NCBI RefSeq assembly: GCF_001026905.1
Contig: NZ_LAQL01000007.1
Span: forward strand, 186,001 to 250,000
Source of the DNA: Kiloniella spongiae
Lineage (GTDB): Bacteria; Pseudomonadota; Alphaproteobacteria; Kiloniellales; Kiloniellaceae
DNA: 64,000 nt
Reading direction: 5' to 3'
Of the stretch, positions 7,984-16,927 are shown one piece after another. Both the position numbers and the translations under genes were made by a program. How positions within the stretch are numbered: the first letter of the stretch is position 1; each line of letters opens with the position of its first letter. Under the pieces are notes generated by a model. The model was given only the letters and a program-made list of their open reading frames with translations, was not told the DNA's origin and ran no database searches.

Positions 7984-9762
7984 ATGTCTGAGGATAAAGG
8001 CGCTCGGTTATCGCCATTGCAACAAATCCGGCAATTCATACAAAATGAACAGGTTATCTTATCGTCTTTGGCGGTAATTATTGGCGCGGCTGCGGGTCTT
8101 GCAGCCATGGCATTCCGTCATTTTATTGATCTTGTTCAGATGTTTTTTTATGGCTTTCAAGGTGAGAAGGTCTCTGTTGGTATTTCTGGATTACCGTGGT
8201 GGCAGATTGTTCTGGTCCCTGTCATTGGTGGTGGGATCGTTGGGTTATTTATTCGTTACTTCTTACCTGATGGTAAGCCACAGGGTGTTCCCCACGTGAT
8301 TGAAGCAACAGCGCTCAAAGGCGGGCGTATGTCTTTGAAAATTGGCGTCAGGGCTGCAATTGCATCGGCTTTTTCCATCGGCGTTGGAGCCTCGGTTGGG
8401 CGTGAAGGGCCTGTTGTTCACCTGGGTGCGTCAATTGGCGCTTGGCTTTCCAAAAGATTGCATCTTGGTTATTCGCTTTTCCGAACGCTTTTAGGCTGTG
8501 GAGTTGCCGCAGCTATTGCTACCTCTTTTAATGCGCCTATTGCGGGGGTCTTTTTTGCGCTTGAGGTTGTTGTTGGTCACTACGCGCTTTCGGCATTTGC
8601 CCCGATTGTTATTGCTTCTGTTGTGGGGACGATTATCAGCCGTATTTATTATGGTGATTTTCCTGCCTTTATTTTGCCCAAAGCGATGTCTTTATCATCG
8701 TTCTGGGAGTTTCCCGCCTTTGCTATTCTGGGAATTATCTCGGCATTGGCGGCAATTGCCTTTATGTGGTCTGTAATTTTTGCTGAAGACACCTTTAAGA
8801 AACTGAATATCCCCTTTTGGTGTAAGCCAATGATCGGGGGACTGGCTTTGGGCGTCATGGCCCTTGTTTTTCCTCAAGTTCTTGGGGTGGGGTATGAGGC
8901 AACCGATGCGGCTTTGTCCGAGCTTTATCCCTTGTGGCTGTTATTGGCTCTGATTGTGGTTAAAACGATTGCAACGGCTGTTTCCCTGGGATCAGGATTC
9001 TCGGGTGGTGTCTTTTCACCGTCGATTTTCCTCGGGGCTATGGTTGGTGGTGCTTATGGAATTGTTGCGACCAGTATTTTTCCTGAACTTTCTTCCGGAA
9101 CAGGCGCCTATACCGTTATAGGTATGGGAGCGGTTGCTGGCGCAGTGCTTGGTGCACCCGTTTCAACCATTTTGATGATATTCGAGCTGACAAACGATTA
9201 TGCCTTAACCATTGCCGTCATGATCGCGACGTCTCTTTCAAGTGTGATCACACAGCAGGTTCATGGACGCTCTTTTTTCATGTGGCAACTTGAAAGGCGT
9301 GGGGTTGAAATTCGGGGCGGGCGTGAGGCCAGTCTGATGCGGTCTATTACAATATCGCATATGGTGCATTGTGAAGTTTCGACTGTTGATACGACTGCGG
9401 ATTTACAGCATGTCAGGGAAGAGATCAGGAAAACGCGACTGGGGCAGATCTTCGTTATTGATGAAGAGGAACGGCTTAAAGGCTCGATCACCTTTATCGA
9501 GCTAGCTGATGGATTGGATTTGCAAGAAGAAAAGGGTGTTGCCTTAACCGCATTGGATATTGCGCGAACCAAAGCTGTTCAATTGGAAGAAGATTCCAAT
9601 ATCGAGCAAGCACTTCAGGCACATGGCGCAAGTGGGGAAGTTTATATCCCGGTGATTGATGAAGAAGGTATTCTTAAGGGTGTTTTGCATGAGCACGACG
9701 TGGCGCTGGCCTATAAAAAGGCCATGGAACAAGCCCGGGCAGAAGAACGTGGTGACATGTAA
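7984..9762 (+). CDS. ClC-family chloride channel/transporter with C-terminal CBS pair
   Basis: A 592-residue protein: ClC membrane domain (about 1-430) followed by two CBS domains (about 440-590), which usually bind adenine nucleotides and gate transport. The gate motif GREGP has its Glu at 141 and the ion-binding loop GSGFSGGVFSPS lies at about 336-347. The first ion-binding motif is QGVP rather than GSGIP. In SFNAPIAGVFFALEVVVG the position of the E. coli proton glutamate E203 is Val195, following Glu194. Start: ATG 7984 (MSEDKG) has GGAGG just upstream and precedes the first helix; the open frame extends to 7741 but its extra residues do not look like the family. A strong terminator follows. 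Confidence 0.9.
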   Translation: MSEDKGARLSPLQQIRQFIQNEQVILSSLAVIIGAAAGLAAMAFRHFIDLVQMFFYGFQGEKVSVGISGLPWWQIVLVPVIGGGIVGLFIRYFLPDGKPQGVPHVIEATALKGGRMSLKIGVRAAIASAFSIGVGASVGREGPVVHLGASIGAWLSKRLHLGYSLFRTLLGCGVAAAIATSFNAPIAGVFFALEVVVGHYALSAFAPIVIASVVGTIISRIYYGDFPAFILPKAMSLSSFWEFPAFAILGIISALAAIAFMWSVIFAEDTFKKLNIPFWCKPMIGGLALGVMALVFPQVLGVGYEATDAALSELYPLWLLLALIVVKTIATAVSLGSGFSGGVFSPSIFLGAMVGGAYGIVATSIFPELSSGTGAYTVIGMGAVAGAVLGAPVSTILMIFELTNDYALTIAVMIATSLSSVITQQVHGRSFFMWQLERRGVEIRGGREASLMRSITISHMVHCEVSTVDTTADLQHVREEIRKTRLGQIFVIDEEERLKGSITFIELADGLDLQEEKGVALTALDIARTKAVQLEEDSNIEQALQAHGASGEVYIPVIDEEGILKGVLHEHDVALAYKKAMEQARAEERGDM

Positions 9763-9804
9763 TTTCTGCTAGAAGAGATGATTAGGTTCAAATTGTGTTG
9801 ATAT

Positions 9805-9846
9805 AAATAAAGGCTGAGAACGGTATATCGTTCTCAGCCTTTATTT
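9805..9846. terminator. Bidirectional terminator between convergent genes
   Basis: A perfect 18-bp stem AAATAAAGGCTGAGAACG / CGTTCTCAGCCTTTATTT with a 6-nt loop, A/T-rich at both ends. It serves the ClC gene (plus) and the deacylase gene (minus). Confidence 0.92.
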
Positions 9847-9870
9847 TTAGCGAGTTTCTCTGAAAGAGAT

Positions 9871-11004
9871 CTAATCTTCCAGAAGATATCCAGCCTTTAG
9901 GGGCTTATTTCCCGCAACTTTCCCTACGACGAGGCCAGGTTTCACAGCTTTATGCTGTCGGCGCGTAAAGAAAATTCCATCTGTTCCAGCATAGATTGGT
10001 GTGCGTGATTGGGTTGGGTCTTCTGTTGCGGGATCAATCAAGGTTGCGATCTGATCGCCCTTTTTCACGATTTCCCCCAGCTCTTTACAATAGGTTACAA
10101 AGCCTGCACCCGGTGAGGGAATGATTTCGCATGCGTCTGTACCAGTTGCTTCACACAAAGGAGTAGGTAGAGGACCTGCATCGCCTTCGATCAGACCACG
10201 GCGAACAAAGAATTTATAGAGCGCGTCAGCATCCTTTGCCGCTATCTCGTCCGATACATCAGGGCGACCTCGATGTTCAACAGTCATTGACATGGTTGCT
10301 TGTGGAATTGCTGCATCCGGGAAAAGGCGAGAGAGTTCAGCCCATGGGCGGGTATATACTTCGTCGAAGCTCCCGCCACCTGAATTTTCAGCCATCATGA
10401 TAGCTCTTGCGCCAAAGTCGGCGGCAAAATCCTTACAATCCGGCCAGTTGAGATCAGAGATATAAAGATAGGGTAGAGATTCGTCATCACAATGCAGATC
10501 GAATACATAGTCAGCGCGGGCGGCTTCTTTTGCTAATATTTTACGAAGGCTGGCAAACTCGCTCGTTGGTGTGATCTCGGCTAGAGCGTCCTGCATAACG
10601 GTGCGGATCAGCTTTACATTGTCTTCTTCATCTTTACCGAGTTTCCCTACAAGGCGATTTTGCGTCATCGCTGTCAGATCATACCACCCCCGGTTAAAGT
10701 TACCATCGCCGCCACGATGAACACGACCAAGAAGCATGTCATCTTCAAATTGATCGAGTCCAATCGGATTGGCAAAGGGAACGACGACGATTTCGCCTTT
10801 TAGTAATCCTTGTTGATCCGCTTCTTCAAGGCGTTGAAGTAGATGGTGGGTACAGGCCATGGCCGGCGTTTCATCGGCATGTAGACAGGCCTGAACATAG
10901 GCAATTTTACCATTAGTGCCTGCACCGTAACGATGCATGATGACGACCCGTTGTGTACTTGGTGTTTCAGAAAGTAGCGCGTGGCGCTCTGTAATACGGG
11001 CCAT
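9871..11004 (-). CDS. Succinylglutamate desuccinylase/aspartoacylase-family zinc deacylase
   Basis: 377 residues of the AstE/AspA zinc carboxypeptidase-like family. Zinc ligands are seen as HADE (H and E in CLHADETPA) and the His of DLHCD; NFNRGWYD is the conserved substrate-side block, and the catalytic Glu is probably in TVEHRGRPD. The C-terminal third (from about 285) resembles a lipoyl/biotin-like barrel common in this subgroup (ATGTDACEIIPSPGAGFV, then GEIVKKGDQIATL). Members remove acyl groups from amino acids or related compounds; the substrate here is unknown. I start at MARITER because AGGAAAAAAC directly precedes it; the frame is open 13 codons further upstream. It is monocistronic and divergent from uvrD. 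Confidence 0.85.
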   Translation of the reverse strand: MARITERHALLSETPSTQRVVIMHRYGAGTNGKIAYVQACLHADETPAMACTHHLLQRLEEADQQGLLKGEIVVVPFANPIGLDQFEDDMLLGRVHRGGDGNFNRGWYDLTAMTQNRLVGKLGKDEEDNVKLIRTVMQDALAEITPTSEFASLRKILAKEAARADYVFDLHCDDESLPYLYISDLNWPDCKDFAADFGARAIMMAENSGGGSFDEVYTRPWAELSRLFPDAAIPQATMSMTVEHRGRPDVSDEIAAKDADALYKFFVRRGLIEGDAGPLPTPLCEATGTDACEIIPSPGAGFVTYCKELGEIVKKGDQIATLIDPATEDPTQSRTPIYAGTDGIFFTRRQHKAVKPGLVVGKVAGNKPLKAGYLLED

Positions 11005-11083
11005 GTTTTTTCCTGTATATTCTTGTGATCTAGAGTTTTGCATAACATAAAGAGTTGTTTGATCTTTAGGTCAAGAGGTAAAA

Positions 11084-13399
11084 GTGGATGAGCTTGCTGA
11101 GAAGCTGCGCTATAAACCAATCATGATAGACGAATCGCAAATGCAAAACGACGGGCTGTCGCCCTATCTTACCGGTCTTAATGAATCGCAGATGGATGCG
11201 GTTCAGACCACGGATGGACCTGTTCTTGTTCTGGCTGGCGCCGGAACGGGGAAAACGCGTGTTCTAACCACGCGGCTTGCTCATATTTTGGCAACGGGGA
11301 AAGCTTTCCCCGGTCAGGTTCTGGCTGTGACCTTTACCAACAAAGCCGCGCAAGAGATGAAAGAGCGTGTTGCTTCGATTTTGAATGAGCCAACTGTTGA
11401 GCGCTGGTGGTTGGGAACTTTCCATGCCATCGCGGTTCGTATGCTGCGGGCCCATGCGGAGAAGGTTGGTCTTGGGTCTGATTTTGCTATTATCGATACA
11501 GATGATCAGCTTCGTCTCGTCAAACAGTTGCTGAAAGAAAGTAACCTGGATGATAAAAAATGGCCGCCCAAATCAGTACTTGGGGTGATCCAACGCTGGA
11601 AGGACCGAGGTCAAACGCCTGATCATGTTTCTGCCAGTGAAGCCAAAGAGTTTGCTGGCGGGCGTATTCATAAAATTTACCAGAGTTATCAACAGCGAAT
11701 GAAAGAGCTCAACGCCTGTGATTTTGGTGATTTGCTGTTGCATACCCTGGTGATATTCCAGACATATCCTGATGTACTGGCGGATTACCATCGGCGTTTC
11801 CATTATATTCTGGTTGATGAGTATCAGGATACCAACGTGGCCCAATATCTATGGTTACGTCTTCTAGCGCAGGGGCATCAAAATGTGTGCTGCGTTGGGG
11901 ACGATGATCAATCCATCTATGGATGGCGTGGGGCAGAGGTTGGTAATATCCTCCGTTTTGAAAAAGATTTCCCCGGCGCAAAAGTGGTGCGTCTAGAACG
12001 GAATTACCGTTCGACCGGGCGCATACTTGCTGCGGCTTCTTCTGTCATCAGCCATAATGAAGGGCGTCTGGGCAAGACACTTTGGACGGATGATGACGAA
12101 GGGGAAATGCTTCGTGTTCGCGGACTCTGGGATGGGGAAGCCGAAGCCCGCTTTGTCGGCGAAGAAACGGAAAGCTTACAGCGTCAAGGGCAATCACTGG
12201 ATCAGATTGCTGTGCTTGTCCGAACGGGGGCAATGACCCGTGAATTTGAAGAGCGGTTTTTGACGCTGGGTATTCCTTATAGGGTGATTGGGGGCGCGCG
12301 CTTCTACGAGCGTCTGGAGATACGAGATGCGTTGGCATATCTGCGCCTTGTGAATTCTGCCGATGACAGTCTGGCATTTGAGCGTGTCATCAATACCCCC
12401 AAAAGAGGGCTTGGTCCTGCTGCGGTTAGTGTTGTTCACCAGCTAGCCCGCCAGATTGAAACATCGCTGTTTAAAGCTGCGCAGGAAATTGTTGAGACCG
12501 ATGAATTGCGCCCTGCTGCGCGGAAATCCATGGCAGGTTTTGTTGCGCAAGTTGAACGCTGGCAGAGTCTAAAAGGTGATATGCCACATCCGGAACTTGC
12601 TGATCTTATTCTGGAAGAAAGCGGCTATCTGGAATTCTGGCAGAATGATAAATCAGTTGAGGCCAAAGGGCGTGTTGAGAACCTGCGTGAATTGGTGAAT
12701 GCCTTGGGCGAGTTTGAAAGCCTTCCTGATTTTCTAGAACACGTCAGCCTTGTAATGGACACCAACAGCCAACAGAATCAAGAAATGGTTTCTATCATGA
12801 CCTTGCATGGTGCCAAAGGACTTGAGTTTGAAACTGTTTTCTTGCCCGGTTGGGAAGAAGGTCTCTTTCCGAACCAACGCGCAATGGATGAGCAAGGTCT
12901 TAAAGGGCTGGAAGAAGAGCGTCGATTGGCTTATGTGGGATTAACCCGTGCCAGAGAACGTGCTATCATTTCCTTTGCGGCGAACAGGCGTATGCATGGT
13001 TCCTGGGCCTCGGCAATCCCGTCACGATTTGTCGATGAGCTTCCTCATGAACACATTGAGCGGGAAAGTGATCGAGGTATCTACTCTGCGCCACTAGAGC
13101 CGTCTTATGGTGGTTTTGGCTCTGGTAGAGGGTGGCAAGATAATGATCGTGGAAGCCCAGGAATGCAGCGGGCCAGAAGTTATTCAGGCGGTGAATCTCA
13201 GCTTGTACGACAAGCGGCGCAGAAAGTTTCTGAAAGTAAAAGTGGTTTTGGGCGCGGAGAACGGGTTTTTCACCAAAAGTTCGGCTATGGGCTGGTCTCT
13301 TCGGTTGAAGGGGAACGCCTAACAATTTCATTTGATAAAGCTGGAAGCAAAAAAGTTCTGAGCAACTTTGTCGTTCCCGCCGAAAAAGCAGGTATGTAA
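11084..13399 (+). CDS. uvrD: UvrD/PcrA-type superfamily 1 DNA helicase
   Basis: 771 residues with all SF1A helicase motifs in order: Walker A AGAGTGKT at 51-58, Ia TFTNKAAQEM, II VDEYQDT near 244, III GDDDQSIYGWRGA near 271, IV LERNYRS, V MTLHGAKGLEFETV and VI RRLAYVGLTRARE. The C-terminal FHQKFGYGLVSSVEGE is the Tudor-like RNA-polymerase-binding module of UvrD/PcrA, after a glycine- and serine-rich linker. It unwinds DNA 3' to 5' in mismatch and excision repair and clears stalled polymerase. The GTG start at 11084 has AAGAGG 5 nt upstream. Its stop overlaps prmA by one base (TAATG), so the two are translationally coupled. Confidence 0.95.
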   Translation: MDELAEKLRYKPIMIDESQMQNDGLSPYLTGLNESQMDAVQTTDGPVLVLAGAGTGKTRVLTTRLAHILATGKAFPGQVLAVTFTNKAAQEMKERVASILNEPTVERWWLGTFHAIAVRMLRAHAEKVGLGSDFAIIDTDDQLRLVKQLLKESNLDDKKWPPKSVLGVIQRWKDRGQTPDHVSASEAKEFAGGRIHKIYQSYQQRMKELNACDFGDLLLHTLVIFQTYPDVLADYHRRFHYILVDEYQDTNVAQYLWLRLLAQGHQNVCCVGDDDQSIYGWRGAEVGNILRFEKDFPGAKVVRLERNYRSTGRILAAASSVISHNEGRLGKTLWTDDDEGEMLRVRGLWDGEAEARFVGEETESLQRQGQSLDQIAVLVRTGAMTREFEERFLTLGIPYRVIGGARFYERLEIRDALAYLRLVNSADDSLAFERVINTPKRGLGPAAVSVVHQLARQIETSLFKAAQEIVETDELRPAARKSMAGFVAQVERWQSLKGDMPHPELADLILEESGYLEFWQNDKSVEAKGRVENLRELVNALGEFESLPDFLEHVSLVMDTNSQQNQEMVSIMTLHGAKGLEFETVFLPGWEEGLFPNQRAMDEQGLKGLEEERRLAYVGLTRARERAIISFAANRRMHGSWASAIPSRFVDELPHEHIERESDRGIYSAPLEPSYGGFGSGRGWQDNDRGSPGMQRARSYSGGESQLVRQAAQKVSESKSGFGRGERVFHQKFGYGLVSSVEGERLTISFDKAGSKKVLSNFVVPAEKAGM

Positions 13400-14277
13400 T
13401 GAGAGAAGATAATTCCGCAGTTTGGGTTGTTGCCCTTGATATACAAGAGGTCAATTTACCTATTTATGAACTTGCTCTGGAACCACTTGATGGTGCGATT
13501 GTCACAACGAACCCTAACGAAGCAGGCATTGTTTCCGTTAAGGTATATGTTGATGGCAAACCATCTGATGAACAGGTGAACAACATTTTAACAAGCACTG
13601 CCGAAATTATTGGCGGCGATGTTCCTGAGATAACGATCGAGCAGCTACCCGATGTTGATTGGGTGACCGAAAGTCAAAAGGCTTTACCGCCAATTGTCGC
13701 GGGGAAGTTTTTTGTTCACGGATCACATGTAACAGAGCAGCCACCGGAAGGTTCTGTTCCTCTTTTGATAGAGGCAAACGTTGCTTTTGGTACGGGGCAG
13801 CACGATACGACAAAAGGTTGCCTGATTGCACTCACGGATTTGGCCGAGAACAAAAAAGTTGCCAATGCATTGGATATGGGGTGTGGATCAGGAATCTTGT
13901 CCATGGGAATCAAAATCTTGTGGGATTGTCCTGTCCTTGGAGTTGATATTGATGCTGATTCTGTTCGCGTTGCGCTGGAAAATGCCGACTTGAATAATGT
14001 TTCGGACATTACCGGTGTTTGCGGGGACGGCTATAATGCGCCGGAAGTCACTGCGCGTGGTCCCTATGATCTGATTGCTGCAAACATTCTTGCTGAACCG
14101 CTTTGCCAGATGGCGCCTTTGTTGGAAAAGAACTTGGCCGAAGGCGGTGTTGCTGTACTTTCCGGACTGTTGATCACACAGCAAGATAAAGTGGTGAAAG
14201 CGCATGAAGCTCTGGGGTTGAAAGTTATTCGTGAACTTCATTTAGGTGAATGGGCGACACTGGTTTTATCGCGATAA
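13399..14277 (+). CDS. prmA: Ribosomal protein L11 methyltransferase PrmA
   Basis: 292 residues, the normal PrmA length. The N-terminal substrate domain is followed by a class I SAM-dependent fold: AFGTGQHDTT (the PrmA hallmark), SAM loop DMGCGSG, acidic loop GVDIDADSV, and ANILAEPL, which corresponds to the NPPY-like catalytic element of this family. It trimethylates L11 on several amino groups in the cytosol. It shares TAATG with uvrD and ends in a hairpin terminator. Confidence 0.95.
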   Translation: MREDNSAVWVVALDIQEVNLPIYELALEPLDGAIVTTNPNEAGIVSVKVYVDGKPSDEQVNNILTSTAEIIGGDVPEITIEQLPDVDWVTESQKALPPIVAGKFFVHGSHVTEQPPEGSVPLLIEANVAFGTGQHDTTKGCLIALTDLAENKKVANALDMGCGSGILSMGIKILWDCPVLGVDIDADSVRVALENADLNNVSDITGVCGDGYNAPEVTARGPYDLIAANILAEPLCQMAPLLEKNLAEGGVAVLSGLLITQQDKVVKAHEALGLKVIRELHLGEWATLVLSR

Positions 14278-14305
14278 AAGCTTAGTCATATCATCTAAAG
14301 TTAAA

Positions 14306-14342
14306 AAAGCCCTCTGTTGGATGAACAGGGGGCTTTCTCGTT
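14306..14342 (+). terminator. Terminator of uvrD-prmA
   Basis: A 13-bp stem with one G-T wobble (AAAGCCCTCTGTT / AACAGGGGGCTTT), 5-nt loop, followed by TCTCGTTTT. It sits 28 nt after the prmA stop. Confidence 0.75.
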
Positions 14343-14368
14343 TTGACATATCTTTTGGAACAAACAAA

Positions 14369-14395
14369 AAACGCGCCGGATTTTCCGGCGCGTTT
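14369..14395 (-). terminator. Terminator of the DUF1127 gene
   Basis: A 12-bp GC-rich stem AAACGCGCCGGA / TCCGGCGCGTTT with a 3-nt loop. Read on the minus strand it is followed by a T run. Confidence 0.85.
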
Positions 14396-14425
14396 CAACA
14401 AGTAGTGCTGCAAGCAAAAGGGGGG

Positions 14426-14803
14426 TTATGCTGCGCGTACCACCTTGCTGTTGTTTTCAGCTTCTTTAGTTTCTTTTGTAGAAACGAAGTCTGAAGAAGA
14501 AAGGAAAGAGAAACCTGGCTCAAAAGTTTTGGTTTCTTTTTCTGCGGCTTCAGCATAAAGGCTGTTTACAGTTGCTTCGATGTTACCGCGGCTTAGGCCG
14601 ATGTCGTTCAATTCGCGATCGTTAAGATCCCAAAGCTGATTTACAGTTGCACGGCGTTCCATGTAGTTTTTGAAGTTCTGAACAAGGCCAGAAATAGCTG
14701 CATAGATGCGGTATGTTTTTGTATAGCGGTGTGGTGCCACAGTTACGAATACAGGCTGGTTAGCAATTTCGTTGGCCGCGAATACGAATTTATCTTCTCT
14801 CAT
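14426..14803 (-). CDS. DUF1127-containing small protein
   Basis: 125 residues. The central block LWDLNDRELNDIGLSRGNIE, preceded by the amphipathic helix around YMERRATVNQ, is the DUF1127 motif typical of alphaproteobacteria. In other species short DUF1127 proteins have been tied to RNA turnover and to carbon, phosphate or stress responses, but no molecular role can be assigned here. The protein is longer than the usual 45-70 residues, with extra flanks on both sides; the C-terminal part is rich in Ser, Lys and Glu. I prefer the ATG at 14803 (MREDKF) because AGGAG is 8 nt upstream; an ATG two codons earlier is too close to it. Confidence 0.85.
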   Translation of the reverse strand: MREDKFVFAANEIANQPVFVTVAPHRYTKTYRIYAAISGLVQNFKNYMERRATVNQLWDLNDRELNDIGLSRGNIEATVNSLYAEAAEKETKTFEPGFSFLSSSDFVSTKETKEAENNSKVVRAA

Positions 14804-15067
14804 GATCATTTCTCCTAGATCAGTTAATGCGGCCGACTATGTCTTTCTATTGCCGCTGTGTTGTTGCACTATATCTAGCTCATTAAAGTTTTTTCGGTAG
14901 CGGTGATTCTGCACCACAGCCATGCATTTTGAGCATAATTTCAATTTTTGTGATGTAAGCTTTTGAAAATAAATGATTTAGCATTATGCAAAAGCAAGTG
15001 TTGTTATGTTTTAGTGGCTCGGATAATCTGCTGAAAACCTGATTGTATATTGTATAAGGATTGTAAA

Positions 15068-16885
15068 ATGCCCGAAACGGCCACTCTTGACCATGCTGCT
15101 CGACTAAAAGCACTGCGCGACCAACTGGCATCAGAAGGTGTTGACGGCTTTATTATTCCCAGAACTGATGAGCACCAGGGAGAATACGTTCCGCCACAAG
15201 CCCAGAGGCTGGCATGGTTGAGCGGCTTTACCGGATCGGCTGGGCTTGCGACTGTTCTTATGGACCGGGCTGCAATCTTTGTAGATGGGCGCTATACAAT
15301 TCAAGTTCGCCAAGAGGTAAGTGAGCAGCTTTTTACCTATCAGCATTTGGTCGAAGAACCGGCGCATCAATGGCTGGAAGATAATGTGTCCGCCGGTATG
15401 CGTATTGCCTATGATCCTTGGTTGCAGAGTGAGAACCAAATCAAAGCCTTGCGCAAAGGCGTTGAAAAGGCAGGGGCGGTTCTGGTTCCTCTTTCGGAAA
15501 ATCCGCTTGATAAGGTCTGGCTGGACCAGCCTGCGCGACCTTGCACTAAATCCATGCCATACGATTTGAAGCATGCTGGGAAATCTTCACGCGATAAGCG
15601 GGAGGAGGTTGGCAAGCTGCTTACAAAATCAGATGCGGACTGCGCGGTACTGAGTTTACCCGACTCTGTCGCATGGCTTTTGAATGTTCGGGGCGAAGAT
15701 GTGGATCATACGCCGTTGGTTCTTTCCTTTGCTGTTGTGCATGTCGATGGTGCCGTCCAGTGGTTTGTTGATTCAGAGAAGGTAACAAGTGAAACCCTTT
15801 CAGCATTGGATAATCAGGTTGAGGTCGCTGAACCGGGAACGCTGGAAGCACGCCTCGAGGTTTTTGCTCGTGAGGGCAAGAAAGTTTTGGTTGATCCTGC
15901 AACCTGCCCGGAACGTATCACGGCCCTACTGGAAGAAAGCGGAGCTCAGCTTGTTCGCGACATGGATCCTGTCAGCCTGCCAAAGGCCAGAAAGAATACG
16001 TCTGAACTGGACGGTATCCGCGCTGCACATGTGCGCGATGGTGCGGCGATGGTTCGGTTCCTCAAGTGGGTAACGGAAACAGCGACAGAACGGGCAGGGA
16101 CTGATAACCCTGTGACCGAAATGGAAGCGGCTGAAAAACTCAGAGTATTCAGAGAAGAGGTGCCTTTATATAAAGATATCTCTTTCGATACGATATCCGG
16201 TGCTGGTCCCAATGGCGCGCTTTGTCACTATAAAGTAAGTGACGAGAGTTCTCTGCCGCTTAACAAGGATGAAATTTTCCTGATCGATTCCGGCGGGCAA
16301 TATCTGGATGGTACAACCGATATCACACGTACGGTTATTATCGGCACGCCGAACGCAGAAATGAAGGATCGTTTTACCCGCGTCCTGATGGGGCACATTT
16401 CGCTCTCAACGGCAAAGTTTCCGAAAGGGACAAACGGTATTCAACTGGATAGTCTCGCCAGGCGTCCACTTTGGGATGCAGGTCTGGATTACGATCATGG
16501 TACCGGACACGGTGTTGGCTGTTTTCTTGGTGTACATGAAGGCCCACAGCGTATTGCGAAAGCTTCATCACCAGTGGCTTTGGAGCCCGGCATGTTTCTG
16601 TCCAATGAACCCGGCTACTACAAAGCGGGGGAATATGGCATTCGTATTGAAAACCTGATGATCGTACGTGATGCGGGACAGATGGTTGGCTTGGATATAC
16701 CGCTATATGATTTTGAAACCGTCACCTTGTGTCCGATTGATTTACGTTTGATTGAGCCTGCCTTGATGAGTACGGCTGAGATTAAATGGCTGAATGAGTA
16801 TCATGCCTGGGTTCGTAAAGAATTGACGCCTTTGCTTGATGAAGAGCATGCGGCGTGGCTTGAAACTGTGACACAATCGATTTGA
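15068..16885 (+). CDS. Xaa-Pro aminopeptidase (M24B, aminopeptidase P family)
   Basis: 605 residues. Three parts are seen: two creatinase-like N-terminal domains (about 1-300), the pita-bread M24 domain and a C-terminal extension, as in eukaryote-like aminopeptidase P. Metal ligands of the M24 site are recognisable: DSGGQYLDGTTDITRT (two Asp), HGTGHGVGCFLGVHEGP (His), NEPGYY (Glu) and GIRIENL (Glu). It cleaves the first residue from peptides with proline in second place, in the cytosol, probably with manganese. ATG 15068 has AAGGA 7 nt upstream. It is convergent with the LysR gene, with a GC-rich hairpin between them. Confidence 0.93.
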   Translation: MPETATLDHAARLKALRDQLASEGVDGFIIPRTDEHQGEYVPPQAQRLAWLSGFTGSAGLATVLMDRAAIFVDGRYTIQVRQEVSEQLFTYQHLVEEPAHQWLEDNVSAGMRIAYDPWLQSENQIKALRKGVEKAGAVLVPLSENPLDKVWLDQPARPCTKSMPYDLKHAGKSSRDKREEVGKLLTKSDADCAVLSLPDSVAWLLNVRGEDVDHTPLVLSFAVVHVDGAVQWFVDSEKVTSETLSALDNQVEVAEPGTLEARLEVFAREGKKVLVDPATCPERITALLEESGAQLVRDMDPVSLPKARKNTSELDGIRAAHVRDGAAMVRFLKWVTETATERAGTDNPVTEMEAAEKLRVFREEVPLYKDISFDTISGAGPNGALCHYKVSDESSLPLNKDEIFLIDSGGQYLDGTTDITRTVIIGTPNAEMKDRFTRVLMGHISLSTAKFPKGTNGIQLDSLARRPLWDAGLDYDHGTGHGVGCFLGVHEGPQRIAKASSPVALEPGMFLSNEPGYYKAGEYGIRIENLMIVRDAGQMVGLDIPLYDFETVTLCPIDLRLIEPALMSTAEIKWLNEYHAWVRKELTPLLDEEHAAWLETVTQSI

Positions 16886-16890
16886 TTTTG

Positions 16891-16925
16891 TGCCGGCTCT
16901 TTGGTTTTGGACCAGAGAGCCGGCA
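16891..16925. terminator. GC-rich hairpin between convergent genes
   Basis: TGCCGGCTCT at 16891-16900 pairs with AGAGCCGGCA at 16916-16925, with part of the loop also able to pair. Neither side has a long T run, so termination is likely but not certain. Confidence 0.6.
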
Positions 16926-16927
16926 AT

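Noticed and set aside
14883-15131. 82-codon minus-strand frame before aminopeptidase P
   Set aside because: It overlaps the start of the aminopeptidase gene and has no ribosome site or family features.
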